From assembly GCA_020848905.1 (NCBI GenBank), contig JADLHG010000019.1:55494-119493 (forward strand): a DNA stretch of 64,000 bases, read 5' to 3'. The position numbers and the translations under genes were made by a program. Below, piece after piece: positions 1-8,399 of the stretch. This DNA is from Deltaproteobacteria bacterium. Lineage in GTDB: Bacteria > Myxococcota_A > Polyangia > GCA-2747355 > JADLHG01. The notes under the pieces were generated by a model that was not told the DNA's origin, searched no databases, and worked only from the letters and a program-made list of their open reading frames with translations. Positions within the stretch are counted from its first letter, which is position 1. Every line of letters starts with the position of its first letter.

Positions 1-450
1 CTGGACACGATCTACGTACTGTTCGCCGTAGGCCCTGGCGTGGGGCGCTTCGAGCGAACCAACTTCGTGGCCATGAGCCCCGGCCTCGGCTTCTATCAGG
101 TCCGCTGGCGGTGGTTCGCCTTCACAGCCTTTGGCGTGCACGTCGATGCGGCGGCGGGCGGCGGAAACCTCGGCTTCGTCGTCCGCCTGGGTCCCGAGGC
201 CGCCTTTCCGATCTACCTCGGGTGTTCGTGTCTGCTGCTCGGCCTCGGCCTGAAGTACGAGCTCCTCTCCGGCTTCAGACACGAAAGCCTCGGGCTCTTC
301 CCTCTGGTGCCCTCGGTGTCCTGGATCCATCGCGGACCCGGGTGGCGCGCCGGCCTCGGGGTGAAGCTCGACTTCGTGGTCCCGGTCGCGTCGACGGGTG
401 CGGCCGGGGACGGTCTCGAGGGGCTGGTCTCCTTCGTCGTCGCGCGCTAG
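1..450 (+). CDS. Partial secreted/envelope protein, C-terminal domain (paralogue of next gene)
   Basis: The open frame runs from the first base, so the N-terminus lies outside the window; 149 residues are visible. The whole visible part aligns with the C-terminal half of the gene at 583: both begin with a TIY-[VF]-L strand and share RWRWFA, a [RK]LGPE-[AI]-A-[FL]-PIYL segment, a GLG-[LA]-KYE motif and a W-[IL]-[YH]RGPG[RW]R turn. Alternating hydrophobic strands rich in G, F and L suggest a beta-rich envelope domain, possibly a small barrel. No function is recognised. The two genes look like a tandem duplication. Confidence 0.75.
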   Translation: MDTIYVLFAVGPGVGRFERTNFVAMSPGLGFYQVRWRWFAFTAFGVHVDAAAGGGNLGFVVRLGPEAAFPIYLGCSCLLLGLGLKYELLSGFRHESLGLFPLVPSVSWIHRGPGWRAGLGVKLDFVVPVASTGAAGDGLEGLVSFVVAR

Positions 451-582
451 GGCGTCGTCGTCGAGGGCGCTGCGTCTGACGCCACCTGCCCGACCCACGA
501 TCTGCCCGACTCACGTGCTTGTTCCCGGTCCGTGGCTACCCGCATGCTGGGCTCTCCTTCGCACTCACCATCCGAGGACTCC

Positions 583-1692
583 ATGAGGACTGCATTCGCG
601 ACGATGGCCGCCGCCGGGTTCGTCCTGTGCGCGACGAGAGCCGCAGAGGCGCGGCAACCGATCGTGGCCGTGTTCAACGTCGAGGCCAAGGGCGTGGCGC
701 TCGCGGATGAGACGCTGGATCGGCTGAGCGACTACCTCGGCTCCACGCTCGTCGCCACCGGGCGCTATCAGATCGTGCCGCGCAGCCAGATCAAGTCGCG
801 GCTCGGGCAGCAGAAGCAGGACTCCTACAAGAAGTGCTACGAGCAATCCTGCCAGATCGACATCGGACGCGAGCTGGCGGCGCAGAAGGCGCTCACCACG
901 CAGCTCATCAAGCTGGGCACGAGCTGCCGCATCAGCCTCACGCTCTACGATCTGAAGACCTCCACCGCCGAGAGCGCCGCCACGGGGAGCGCCGAGTGCA
1001 CCGAGGACGCGCTGGTCACCGCGCTGGAGACGGCCGTCAAGCAGCTCACCCCCGCGAGCGCGGCGCGCTCACCGGCACCTGCCCAAGCGCCCGCGCCAGC
1101 GCCCGCCCCAACGCCGGCACCTGCGCCGGTCGCGTCGCCTCCGACATCGCCCTCCGTCGCCAGCGCGACACCGCAGGTACAGATTACCGGCGAGGCCGAA
1201 CGGACGCGGTCCCCCGCCCCCTCGCCGTCACCCGACGAGCCCGACATGGGAACGATCTACTTTCTCCTCGGGCTTGGAGGGGGCGGCGGCAGTTTCGGCG
1301 GGGCGGCCTTCGGTACCGCCGACATAGGCACGAGCTTCTTTCTGCTCCGCTGGCGCTGGTTCGCGCTGACGATCCTCACGGCAAACTTCGGCGTGCTGAT
1401 CGCCAGCCAGAACCCGGCCTTCGCGCTGCGCCTCGGGCCCGAGATAGCGCTGCCCATCTACCTGGCTCGGTCGTGTCTCCTTCCCGGCCTTGGAGCGAAG
1501 TACGAGATTTTCACCGGCTACGGGGGCCCCAGCGCTCAGATCTTCAACCTCGCCCCCTCGTTCTCCTGGCTTTACCGAGGTCCGGGTCGGCGGGTGGGCC
1601 TCGGGGCGAAGCTCGAGCTCGTGTTCCCGCTGACGCCGAACTACGTGTCCGGCGGCGTGACGGCGGTGGCCTCGTTCCTCCTCACGATCTAG
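583..1692 (+). CDS. Exported CsgG/TolB-like protein with Pro/Ala linker and beta-rich C-terminal domain
   Basis: 369 residues. I chose ATG 583 because a GAGGA ribosome site lies just upstream (573-577) and the reading begins with a signal peptide (about residues 1-23, ending AAEA). Residues 24-165 resemble the family that builds a summed score from a named list (TolB/CsgG-like N-terminal fold): VAVFNVEAKG, then a predicted binding segment YQIVPRSQIKSRL, with paired cysteines (KCYEQSC). A Pro/Ala repeat linker (about 170-215) leads to a C-terminal domain shared with the partial gene at 1-450. Likely located in the periplasm or outer membrane. Function unknown. Confidence 0.7.
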   Translation: MRTAFATMAAAGFVLCATRAAEARQPIVAVFNVEAKGVALADETLDRLSDYLGSTLVATGRYQIVPRSQIKSRLGQQKQDSYKKCYEQSCQIDIGRELAAQKALTTQLIKLGTSCRISLTLYDLKTSTAESAATGSAECTEDALVTALETAVKQLTPASAARSPAPAQAPAPAPAPTPAPAPVASPPTSPSVASATPQVQITGEAERTRSPAPSPSPDEPDMGTIYFLLGLGGGGGSFGGAAFGTADIGTSFFLLRWRWFALTILTANFGVLIASQNPAFALRLGPEIALPIYLARSCLLPGLGAKYEIFTGYGGPSAQIFNLAPSFSWLYRGPGRRVGLGAKLELVFPLTPNYVSGGVTAVASFLLTI

Positions 1693-1877
1693 CCCCCCTC
1701 CAACATCCATTGGTCCGAAGGTGCGCGAGCCCTCCGGTGGCCCGGGAAGTCACCCCGGACCGGGCCGGCCTCGGTCGGACCTGCAACCGGCCGTAAGCGC
1801 TCGACCGGACCGGTCGCGAGCCACCTGCTGTGCGCGGCACGACCAGTGCACTCCCCGGCCCAAAACCGGAGGAATGC

Positions 1878-2933
1878 ATGTTCAGACGCGTCACCTCGGG
1901 CCTCGTCCTCGCGTTGCTCGCTGCCGGCTGTGGCGGCACGCTCCCCTCGAGCGCGGGCCGCTCGGACGGCGGGAGCGCCGAGACGGGCACGCAGCAGGAG
2001 CCGATCCGGCGGAGCGAGGCGGGCGGGCCGATCACCCCCGTCACCGACGGAGGCGCGGCGGTCCCCACCGACGGCGGCCCGGCCGTCACCGACGGCGGCG
2101 GAAAGCCCCCGACGGGCGATGGGCGCGTGGGTCCCCCGGGAGCCGCCTGCATGGCCACGCTCCCCGGCAAGCAGGAGCCGAAGCCCACCACGGAGACCGA
2201 CACCTGCGACTGGATGGACTGGAGCCTCTCGTCGGACGGCTACTACTTCATCTCGGAGTTCGGCACCTCGGCGGACAAGTCCACCTGGGGCCGCGGCACG
2301 AGCTGCGGCGGGCTGCTCACGCACTACTCGAACTGGTGCTGCATGTACGACGACCACCAGAAGAAGTGCCTGGACGGACAGACCCCGCAGTTCCTCAAGT
2401 GCAGCGGCTGGGCCGACCCCCACGTGCCCAAGATCCCCTGGGTCAAGGGGACCGTCTCGTACGGCTACGACACCGTCGTCGGCCGCGTGAAGAGCTACTT
2501 CTTCGACGCCAAGGGGAACCTGAAGCCGGCCGCCGACACGATGAGCTTTCCGAACCCCGAGTACTTCTACGTGGCCGGGGCCCAGCGCTTCGGCTGCGGC
2601 GCGACCCTCCGCGTGACCAACACCGAGAACGGCCGCTGCGTCGTGGTCTACGTCGAGGACGGCGGTCCCGGCTCGCGCTACGAGCAGGCTCCCTACGCCG
2701 GGCGGCGGATCATCGACTCCTCGCCGGCGGTGGGGCGTTACCTCGGCAACACCAAGTCGGGCTGGAAGACCTCCACGCTCCTCCTCGTGGAATGGGGTCT
2801 ACCGGGGGACCGCCCCGGCCAGCCCTGCACCCCGTGCGGCTCGACGGCCGCGAAGCAGGGGACCGAGAGCCAGCGCTCGATCTACGACATCAACCACTAC
2901 GAGAACGCGCGCGGCGGGGTCGGCTGCCGCTGA
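1878..2933 (+). CDS. RlpA-like double-psi beta-barrel lipoprotein
   Basis: 351 residues. ATG 1878 follows a strong CGGAGGAA site. The N-terminus is a lipoprotein signal (LLAAGC lipobox), then a linker of D-G-G repeats (TDGGAAVPTDGG). The last 130 residues carry the signature of the RlpA double-psi barrel: GCGATLRVTNTENGR, VVVYVEDGGPG and RRIIDSS-PAVGRYLG, matching the RlpA pattern VTN-x2-NGR-x-VVVRVNDRGP and RIIDLS-x-AA-x2-LG. The aspartate equivalent to the lytic transglycosylase catalytic Asp is kept (EDGGPG). Several Cys pairs suggest disulfides. By family it may act on or bind denuded peptidoglycan glycans; activity is inference. Confidence 0.65.
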   Translation: MFRRVTSGLVLALLAAGCGGTLPSSAGRSDGGSAETGTQQEPIRRSEAGGPITPVTDGGAAVPTDGGPAVTDGGGKPPTGDGRVGPPGAACMATLPGKQEPKPTTETDTCDWMDWSLSSDGYYFISEFGTSADKSTWGRGTSCGGLLTHYSNWCCMYDDHQKKCLDGQTPQFLKCSGWADPHVPKIPWVKGTVSYGYDTVVGRVKSYFFDAKGNLKPAADTMSFPNPEYFYVAGAQRFGCGATLRVTNTENGRCVVVYVEDGGPGSRYEQAPYAGRRIIDSSPAVGRYLGNTKSGWKTSTLLLVEWGLPGDRPGQPCTPCGSTAAKQGTESQRSIYDINHYENARGGVGCR

Positions 2934-2993
2934 CCGGCCCGGGCCGCGCCCGCCTGCGGCACGGCACCGCGTCGCTCGCCGTCAGCGCCGCCC

Positions 2994-4277
2994 TCACCTC
3001 CGTACGAAGCGCAGCTCCATCAGGTAAATCTGCGTCCCCTCGTCGCTGAGCTGCCCCCGGATCCAGCTCCGCTCGGGGTCCGCCAGCGGCGAGGAGTAGT
3101 TCGCGATCAGAAAGCGGTGCGGCCCGCTGCGCACCACCGCCGGATAGGCCGTGTCCCCCGCCGAAGGCAGGTCCGCGAGGTGCACGACCTTCTGCGCGCG
3201 ACGGTCGAGCACGTAGAGCGCGGTGCGCTTCGGCCTGAGCGAGTACTGCACGATGTTGCGGCTCCGTCGGTCGAGCAGCGGCAGCTCGCGCCGGCCCTGG
3301 TCAAAGGGCCCCCCCACGTCCCGCCGCGCCAGCAGGTAGACCTCCCCTTCGTGTTCGAAGAGCTGCGGCGAATCGTAGCGCTCGGGGTCCGCGGTCGTCG
3401 GACAGCTCCAGCGCGCGAGACGCGCCGGCGCCGCGCGACAGAGGTGCGAGCCGAAGCCCGAGGCGTCTCCGTCCTCGTTGCGCGTCACCACCCAGAGCGT
3501 CCCGCTGCCGTCGAAGGCGATGGCCGCCTCGGACACGCCGCCGTGATAGACCACGGGCCGCTCGCGCTCCACGGGCTCCCAGGTGCGCCCGTCGCGGCTC
3601 GTCTGGAAGAGCACGTCGATCGCCGCCAGCCCCTTGCCGTAGTGGTTCCCCACCTAGGAGGTCCTGTACGCGCGCCCGCCGTATAGCTCGAGGTCCCACA
3701 GCACCTCCCCCGGCCGGCCGAAGGGCTCCGCGCCGCTCCAGCGCCCCGGCCCGCGCCGGCTCATCCGCAAGAGCCGCTGCGGCTCGAAGGCCAGCGGATT
3801 GGTCCCCCCCTGGAAGTAATGGAGCGTGAGTCGTCCGCGCATCGACAGGAGCCGCGGCTCGCGCAGATCGTTCCCCGTGGCCACGCGATGCTCGAAGGCC
3901 CAGCTCTGCCCCTCGTCGGGAGAGGACATGACGTGCAGCGCCGCCTCGCTCGAGGCGAAATGGGTCGGTGCGCTCCGCCAGGCCAGAAAGAGCCGGCCCT
4001 CGTGGAGCGCGAGGTCCAGGTTGTTGTTCGCCGCTTGTGGCGCGAGCCGCGCCGGCAACCCGGCCGAGGGGATCACCCAGCGCGGGGCCGAGAGCTCGGG
4101 CCTCCAGTGGCCCAGCACCGCGCGCGTGCGACGCGCGGTCGCCTCCGCGGCCGGCGTCCCCGACGACACGGCATCGCCCGCGGCTCCACGGGGCGCAGGG
4201 GGCACCTCCGTCGAGGCGAGCTGACAGGCGAGCGAGGCGAGGAATGCGGCGGGGACCAGCGCGATGGCGTGCTTCAT
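2994..4277 (-). pseudogene. Sialidase-fold (beta-propeller) lipoprotein gene interrupted by an in-frame TAG
   Basis: The frame begins at ATG 4277 with a lipoprotein signal (LASLAC lipobox) and reads on to 2994, but is cut by a TAG at 3656-3654. Both halves are in the same frame and together match the intact paralogue at 20376-21806 end to end. Shared blocks include NNN-[LV]-DL, REPRLL, GTNPLAFEP, GNHY, NEDGDASGFGSHLC, DPERYDSPQ, LRPKRTALY and EGTQIYL. The stop replaces the tyrosine of the paralogue's TSYLGNHY, so one base change (TAC or TAT to TAG) explains it. It could be a young pseudogene, a sequencing or assembly error, or readthrough. Function of the intact family: secreted six-bladed-propeller-like protein, substrate unknown. 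Confidence 0.7.
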
Positions 4278-4467
4278 TTCGTACTGCGAAGCGTAGCAGG
4301 TCGAACCCTGCCGACCAGGCCGACGATGCGAAGCAGGCCAACGATCATTCCCGCGAGATCTGGAGACGCCCCCCGGCGACGCGCTGCAGACAGCCGTGCG
4401 CAGCGCTGAGCATCCGGGCCTTTGTCGGCCGCCTCGCGTGGCACCTCGCTTGCTCAGGCGCCGCGGC

Positions 4468-5775
4468 ATGACGCGAACCCCACCCCGACGCCCCGCCCAC
4501 CCCGCACTCCTCTCCCTCGGTCTCGCGCTCGTCGCCGCCTGCGGTCCCGACGACCTCCTCGAGCGCAAAGCCACGAGCTCCGCCTTCGCGCCCCAAGCGG
4601 CGCCCTACTCCCCCGGCAGCGGTCTTCGCACCGGCGTGGTCAGCGGTCGCATCTACGCCGACCTGGCCGACCACGCCACCGAGCGCCTGCGCGACCTGTC
4701 GGCCCTTGGCGCGCGCCTCTTGCGCGTGGAGATCGAGCACACCACTCCCTGGCGCGACTACCGCGCCATCCAGCGGGCCGCACGGCACGCGGGGATCGAC
4801 CTCCTCGCGCTCTTCTCGATCAACAGCCTCTGGCGGGACTGGGCCCTGGGCCGCGCCACGGCCTCGTCGGGCGCCCTCCCCGAGACCGGCGGCTCGCGCC
4901 ACCCCTACGACCCCCTCGCCCCGAGCCGCGAGGAGTACGTGAACCAGTACCTCCCGCGCGCGATCCAGGCCTTCGACCGCCTGCTCGCCGAGCTACCGGG
5001 GCTCGCCTTCGTCGAGCTCTGGAACGAGCCCGAGGGCTTCGGCTTCGCGCCGCTCGCCACCGGCGAGATCACCTGCCGGAAGGTCATCGGGGGCACCTGC
5101 GTGCTCTGGCGCAACACCTGTCGCCCGCAGGAGGGCGCCTACCGCTACGCGCTCCTCGTCGCGCGCCTCTACGAGCACGTGCACCAGAAGCGCCTCCGGG
5201 GCGAGGCGACCCCGCAGCTCGCGGCCTTCGACTTCTCGCGGCTCGATAACCGTTGCTGGCGCTCGGCCGTCTTCAACGCCGAGCCGATCGGCAACCATCG
5301 CGGGAGCTATCGACCGGCGCACGGCCTGGCCGACGGGCTGCCGACGGACATCGTGAGCATCCACGCCTACGGCAACACCGCGAGGGCCCCCTGGGAGCCG
5401 GGCTACCAGTTCAAGGCGAGCACCCTCGAAGACGGTCTCGCGGACTTCCTGCGCGCCCGCTTCGCCGACGGACGGCCGGCGATAGGTGACCGCCCGGTCT
5501 GGATCACCGAGGTCGGCTACGGCCTGAACACCTTCACGCGCGAGGAGCGCGGAGACCTGCAGGCCCGCGCGCTCCGCCACGCCTTTCAGACCTTCGCGCG
5601 CTACCCGTCGGTCACCGCGGCCTTCTGGTACAGCTATCGCGACGACGAGGCGGGGCCGGGGAGCGAGGGTCATCGGTACGGCCTGCGCTACAACTCCGCC
5701 CGCGGCTTCGCCCCGCACGAAGAGACGTACCGCGCCTTTCAGGAGGTCTCGGGGATTACTTCCGCGGCAAGGTGA
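4468..5775 (+). CDS. Clan GH-A glycoside hydrolase lipoprotein (cellulase/GH39-like)
   Basis: 435 residues. ATG 4468 opens a lipoprotein signal peptide ending LVAACG, so the enzyme is probably anchored in the envelope. The TIM-barrel shows the two clan GH-A glutamates: acid/base E187 in ELWNEPEGF at the end of a beta strand, and nucleophile E348 in WITEVGYG. LSIHAYGN-like and AFWYSYRDDE segments are also typical of GH5/GH39/GH113-type barrels. Substrate is not readable; family assignment beyond clan GH-A is uncertain. Transcribed away from the broken sialidase-fold gene (190-bp shared upstream region). Its 3' end overlaps the convergent kinase gene by 20 bp. Confidence 0.75.
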   Translation: MTRTPPRRPAHPALLSLGLALVAACGPDDLLERKATSSAFAPQAAPYSPGSGLRTGVVSGRIYADLADHATERLRDLSALGARLLRVEIEHTTPWRDYRAIQRAARHAGIDLLALFSINSLWRDWALGRATASSGALPETGGSRHPYDPLAPSREEYVNQYLPRAIQAFDRLLAELPGLAFVELWNEPEGFGFAPLATGEITCRKVIGGTCVLWRNTCRPQEGAYRYALLVARLYEHVHQKRLRGEATPQLAAFDFSRLDNRCWRSAVFNAEPIGNHRGSYRPAHGLADGLPTDIVSIHAYGNTARAPWEPGYQFKASTLEDGLADFLRARFADGRPAIGDRPVWITEVGYGLNTFTREERGDLQARALRHAFQTFARYPSVTAAFWYSYRDDEAGPGSEGHRYGLRYNSARGFAPHEETYRAFQEVSGITSAAR

Positions 5776-6898
5776 TCGTGAAGACCGCGCCACCGTCGGG
5801 GCCGGGGGTGTGCTCGATGGTCCCTCCGTGCGCGAGGACGGCCTTCCGGCACATCCACAGGCCGAGGCCCGTCCCCTGCCGCCCCTTGGTGGTCACGAAG
5901 CCGTCCCACAAGCGGCGCACCACCTCGGGCGAGATGCCGGGCCCGTTATCGGCGACGCGCACCACGGCGCGACTCTCGTTCGCCTCGACGGAGAGCGAGA
6001 CGCGCCCCGAGCCCTTCGGGCAGGCCTCGGCGGCGTTCTTGAGCAGGTTCACGAGCACCTGCTGGATCTTCTTCACGTCGAGCGACATCTTCACCGGCGT
6101 CGGCGGCAGCTCGAGCGCCACCGCCCGCAGCGCTCGCCCGGCGGGAAAGAGCCGGAGGAGCGTGGCCGCCGACACGACCGTCTCGTTCAGGTCCACGCGC
6201 TCCCGTTCGAGCTGCAACGGATCCCCACCCTTGGCGAAGAGGCGCAGCGCGTCGGTGAGCAGCTGGAAGGCGTCGAACCCGCGCTCGAGCAGCTCGAAGT
6301 GCGGACCCAGCTCGCGCCCCGCCTGCCAGTCGCCGCGGAGCTCGTCGATCACGGTGAAGACCGTGGCGATGTTCGTCAGCTCGTGCACGAGCCCCGAGGT
6401 GAGCTGCCCGATCGCCGCGAGCCGCTCGCGGTGCAGGAGCTGCTCGCTGAGCGCGCGGTTCTCTTTGCAGCGCTCGTAAAGCTCGGTGGCGTTCACGAGC
6501 GTGGCGATGACGTCCTGCGCCTGCCACGGCTTCATGATGAAGCGGTGCACCTGGCCGTCGTTGATCGCGGAGACCGCGTCGTCGAAGCTCATGTAGGCCG
6601 TGAGCAGGATGCGGGGCAAATCGGGGTTCCGTCGCCGCACCTCCGCCAGGAACTCCGTGCCGCTCATGGGGTCCATGCGCTGGTCGCTGACCACCACGGT
6701 GAACTCGTGCTGGCCGAGGAGCTCGAGCCCCTGGACGGCGCTCCCGGCGGTGACCACGTCGGCGTGCCCGCCGAAGGTGGCCTCGAAGACGCGCAGCGTG
6801 TCGACCTGATCGTCCACGTAGAGCACGAACGGCCGGCGGCTCTGCGCACCGCTGGCCCAGCTCGTGGAATCGTGCTGTTCGAGAAAGCGCTCGCCCAT
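5756..6898 (-). CDS. Response receiver-histidine kinase fusion
   Basis: 380 residues, no membrane segment, so cytoplasmic. Order: receiver domain about 23-140 (acidic pair D29/D30, phospho-acceptor D72 in VVVSDQRMDP, T100, K123), a short coiled coil, a dimerisation helix with H172 in LVHELTN, then a HATPase domain with VNLLKNAAEA (N box), DNGPGI (G1) and TGLGLWMCRK (G2). The receiver is of the type found in RpfG/HD-GYP and zinc-responsive hybrid proteins (SDQRMP). The H box lacks the usual NPL after HE. It probably receives a phosphate from, or passes one to, an unlinked partner. No cognate regulator is adjacent. Confidence 0.85.
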   Translation of the reverse strand: MGERFLEQHDSTSWASGAQSRRPFVLYVDDQVDTLRVFEATFGGHADVVTAGSAVQGLELLGQHEFTVVVSDQRMDPMSGTEFLAEVRRRNPDLPRILLTAYMSFDDAVSAINDGQVHRFIMKPWQAQDVIATLVNATELYERCKENRALSEQLLHRERLAAIGQLTSGLVHELTNIATVFTVIDELRGDWQAGRELGPHFELLERGFDAFQLLTDALRLFAKGGDPLQLERERVDLNETVVSAATLLRLFPAGRALRAVALELPPTPVKMSLDVKKIQQVLVNLLKNAAEACPKGSGRVSLSVEANESRAVVRVADNGPGISPEVVRRLWDGFVTTKGRQGTGLGLWMCRKAVLAHGGTIEHTPGPDGGAVFTITLPRK

Positions 6899-6972
6899 GG
6901 ATGACCCGCTGACTGCCTCTATACTACGCCGCCTCCGGAGACACCGCGGCCGTTTTCGGCTAGGCTCGCCGC

Positions 6973-8043
6973 GTGCTCCCGACGCGTCGCTCCCGGATTC
7001 GCCGCATGCTGATCGCCCTGCTGGTCCTCACGCTCACCCTGTCCGGCCTCTTCCTCTGGGCCGCGGGGGGGATCCAGCGCCCGCGCCACTTCGAGGGCGA
7101 GATCGTGGATCAGGCGCCGGTCGTGGGCCTCCCCGCCGCACCCGCGACGGAGAAGCTCACCATCATGACCTGGAACATGGCCTACGCGCGAGGCCCGAAC
7201 CCCGACAACACCAAGAACGACCCCGATCCGAAGGAGGTCGTGGAGCGCCGCCTGAAGGAGATGGGCGCGCTCATCCGGTCCAAGAAGGTGGACGTGCTGC
7301 TCCTGCAGGAGGTGGACTTCGACGCCGCCCGCAGCCACCGCATCGATCAGATCGCGAAGCTCGCCGAGGCGAGCGGCCTGCGCTACACCGCGCGCGCGGT
7401 GACCTGGCGCGCGAACTACGTCCCCTACCCCTACTGGCCACCGAGCCGGCACTACGGCCGCGTCCTCTCGGGAGGCGCGGTGCTGAGCCGCTACCCGATC
7501 CGGGCCAATCTGGTCACGTTGCACCCCAAGCCGAAGCGCCACGCCTGGTACTACAACCTGTTCTACCTCTTCCGCTTCACGCAGCGGGTGCGGCTGGCCG
7601 TCGGACAGAAACAGCTCTGGGTCGTAAACAACCACCTGGAGGCCTTCGACAAGGAGAACCGCGCCGAGCAGGCCCAGGCCCTGGTCGGCCTGCTGCACGC
7701 CCTGCCGACCGAAGACCCGCTGCTCGTGGTGGGTGGAGACCTGAACACCACCCCCCCCGAGGCGCAGAAGAAGCACGGCTTCCCCGACGAGCCCGAGGAC
7801 GACTATCGCGAAGACGAGACGCTGCCCATCCTGCGCAAGCTCTCCGCGCTGCGCGAGCTCGTGACCCCCGAGGAGTACCGCGCGAACGAAGGCGCCTTCT
7901 TCACCTTCCCGAGCGAGGCGCCCACGCGGCGGCTGGACTATCTCTTCGCCAGCACCCGCGCGGCGGTCCTCAGGCGCGAGTTTCCGGCCACGCGGGACTT
8001 CTCCGATCACCGCCCCGTCATCGCCGAGCTGAAGCTCCCGTAG
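6973..8043 (+). CDS. Endonuclease/exonuclease/phosphatase (EEP) family protein, membrane-anchored or exported
   Basis: 356 residues from GTG 6973; ATG 7006 (345 residues) is an alternative. An N-terminal hydrophobic segment (LIALLVLTLTLSGLFLWAA) is a signal anchor. The catalytic set of the EEP (DNase I/sphingomyelinase-like) fold is complete: TWNMAY (Asn), LLLQEVD (Glu), GGDLNTTP (Asp, Asn) and SDHRPVIAEL (Asp-His). This is a metal-dependent phosphodiesterase of unknown substrate, acting outside the cytoplasmic membrane if the anchor orients that way. Divergent from the receiver-kinase at 6898 with 74 bp between. Confidence 0.85.
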   Translation: MLPTRRSRIRRMLIALLVLTLTLSGLFLWAAGGIQRPRHFEGEIVDQAPVVGLPAAPATEKLTIMTWNMAYARGPNPDNTKNDPDPKEVVERRLKEMGALIRSKKVDVLLLQEVDFDAARSHRIDQIAKLAEASGLRYTARAVTWRANYVPYPYWPPSRHYGRVLSGGAVLSRYPIRANLVTLHPKPKRHAWYYNLFYLFRFTQRVRLAVGQKQLWVVNNHLEAFDKENRAEQAQALVGLLHALPTEDPLLVVGGDLNTTPPEAQKKHGFPDEPEDDYREDETLPILRKLSALRELVTPEEYRANEGAFFTFPSEAPTRRLDYLFASTRAAVLRREFPATRDFSDHRPVIAELKLP

Positions 8044-8214
8044 CACCGGACTGTCGGCCGGGCTGCCGGCCACTGGCCCGCGGGCGACCCCTGCCCCCTA
8101 CCGCGTACGCCGCTACGCACCTACCTCCGCACACTGAGGCGGCCCGACGACACCCGAACTCAACCTGGGTGAGTTGGTGGTCGCGCGGAGAGGCGTCTGA
8201 TCCGACACAGATCA

Positions 8215-8243
8215 TTGAAATACCTAAGCATTTATGATATGGG
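8215..8243 (+). promoter_or_regulatory. Candidate sigma-70-type promoter of the ulosonic acid operon
   Basis: TTGAAA (8215-8220) and TATGGG (8238-8243) are separated by 17 bp inside an AT-rich island. It lies about 155 bp upstream of the first operon gene, leaving a leader that contains the hairpin at 8310. Inferred from consensus only. Confidence 0.4.
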
Positions 8244-8309
8244 ACATTTTTGTGTACGGTGCACGGCCGCGTGGCATGTGCCGTGCTATATCGCTCGGCG
8301 TCGTGTGCC

Positions 8310-8335
8310 CGACCAGGGCTGGTCGGACCCTTTTT
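8310..8335 (+). terminator. Hairpin plus T-run in the operon leader (terminator or attenuator)
   Basis: CGACCA-GGGC-TGGTCG forms a perfect 6-bp stem with a 4-base loop (8310-8325); GACCC and TTTTT follow. It sits between the candidate promoter and the first gene, so it could terminate upstream transcription or act as an attenuator. The 5-base gap before the T-run makes it an imperfect intrinsic terminator. Confidence 0.35.
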
Positions 8336-8399
8336 GATTGATTGACCGGGCGGGCTCGTGGTAGCCAGGCTCGGTTTTGACGCGGAAAGTCGGAGCACC

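Larger units (their letters stand above)
8044..8399. other. Long non-coding stretch upstream of the sugar operon
   Basis: 356 bp without a convincing gene. It contains an inverted repeat (AACTCA..TGAGTT, 8157-8175), an AT-rich patch (about 8210-8260) standing out against the GC-rich surroundings, and a hairpin followed by five T's (8310-8335). These are listed separately where supportable. The stretch is the only sizeable upstream region for the eight-gene operon that begins at 8400. Confidence 0.6.

Noticed and set aside
1721..3049. Long plus-strand open frame overlapping the RlpA-like gene
   Set aside because: Arg/Gly-rich shadow translation of a GC-rich gene in another frame; no domains, and the other frame carries a signal peptide and DPBB motifs.
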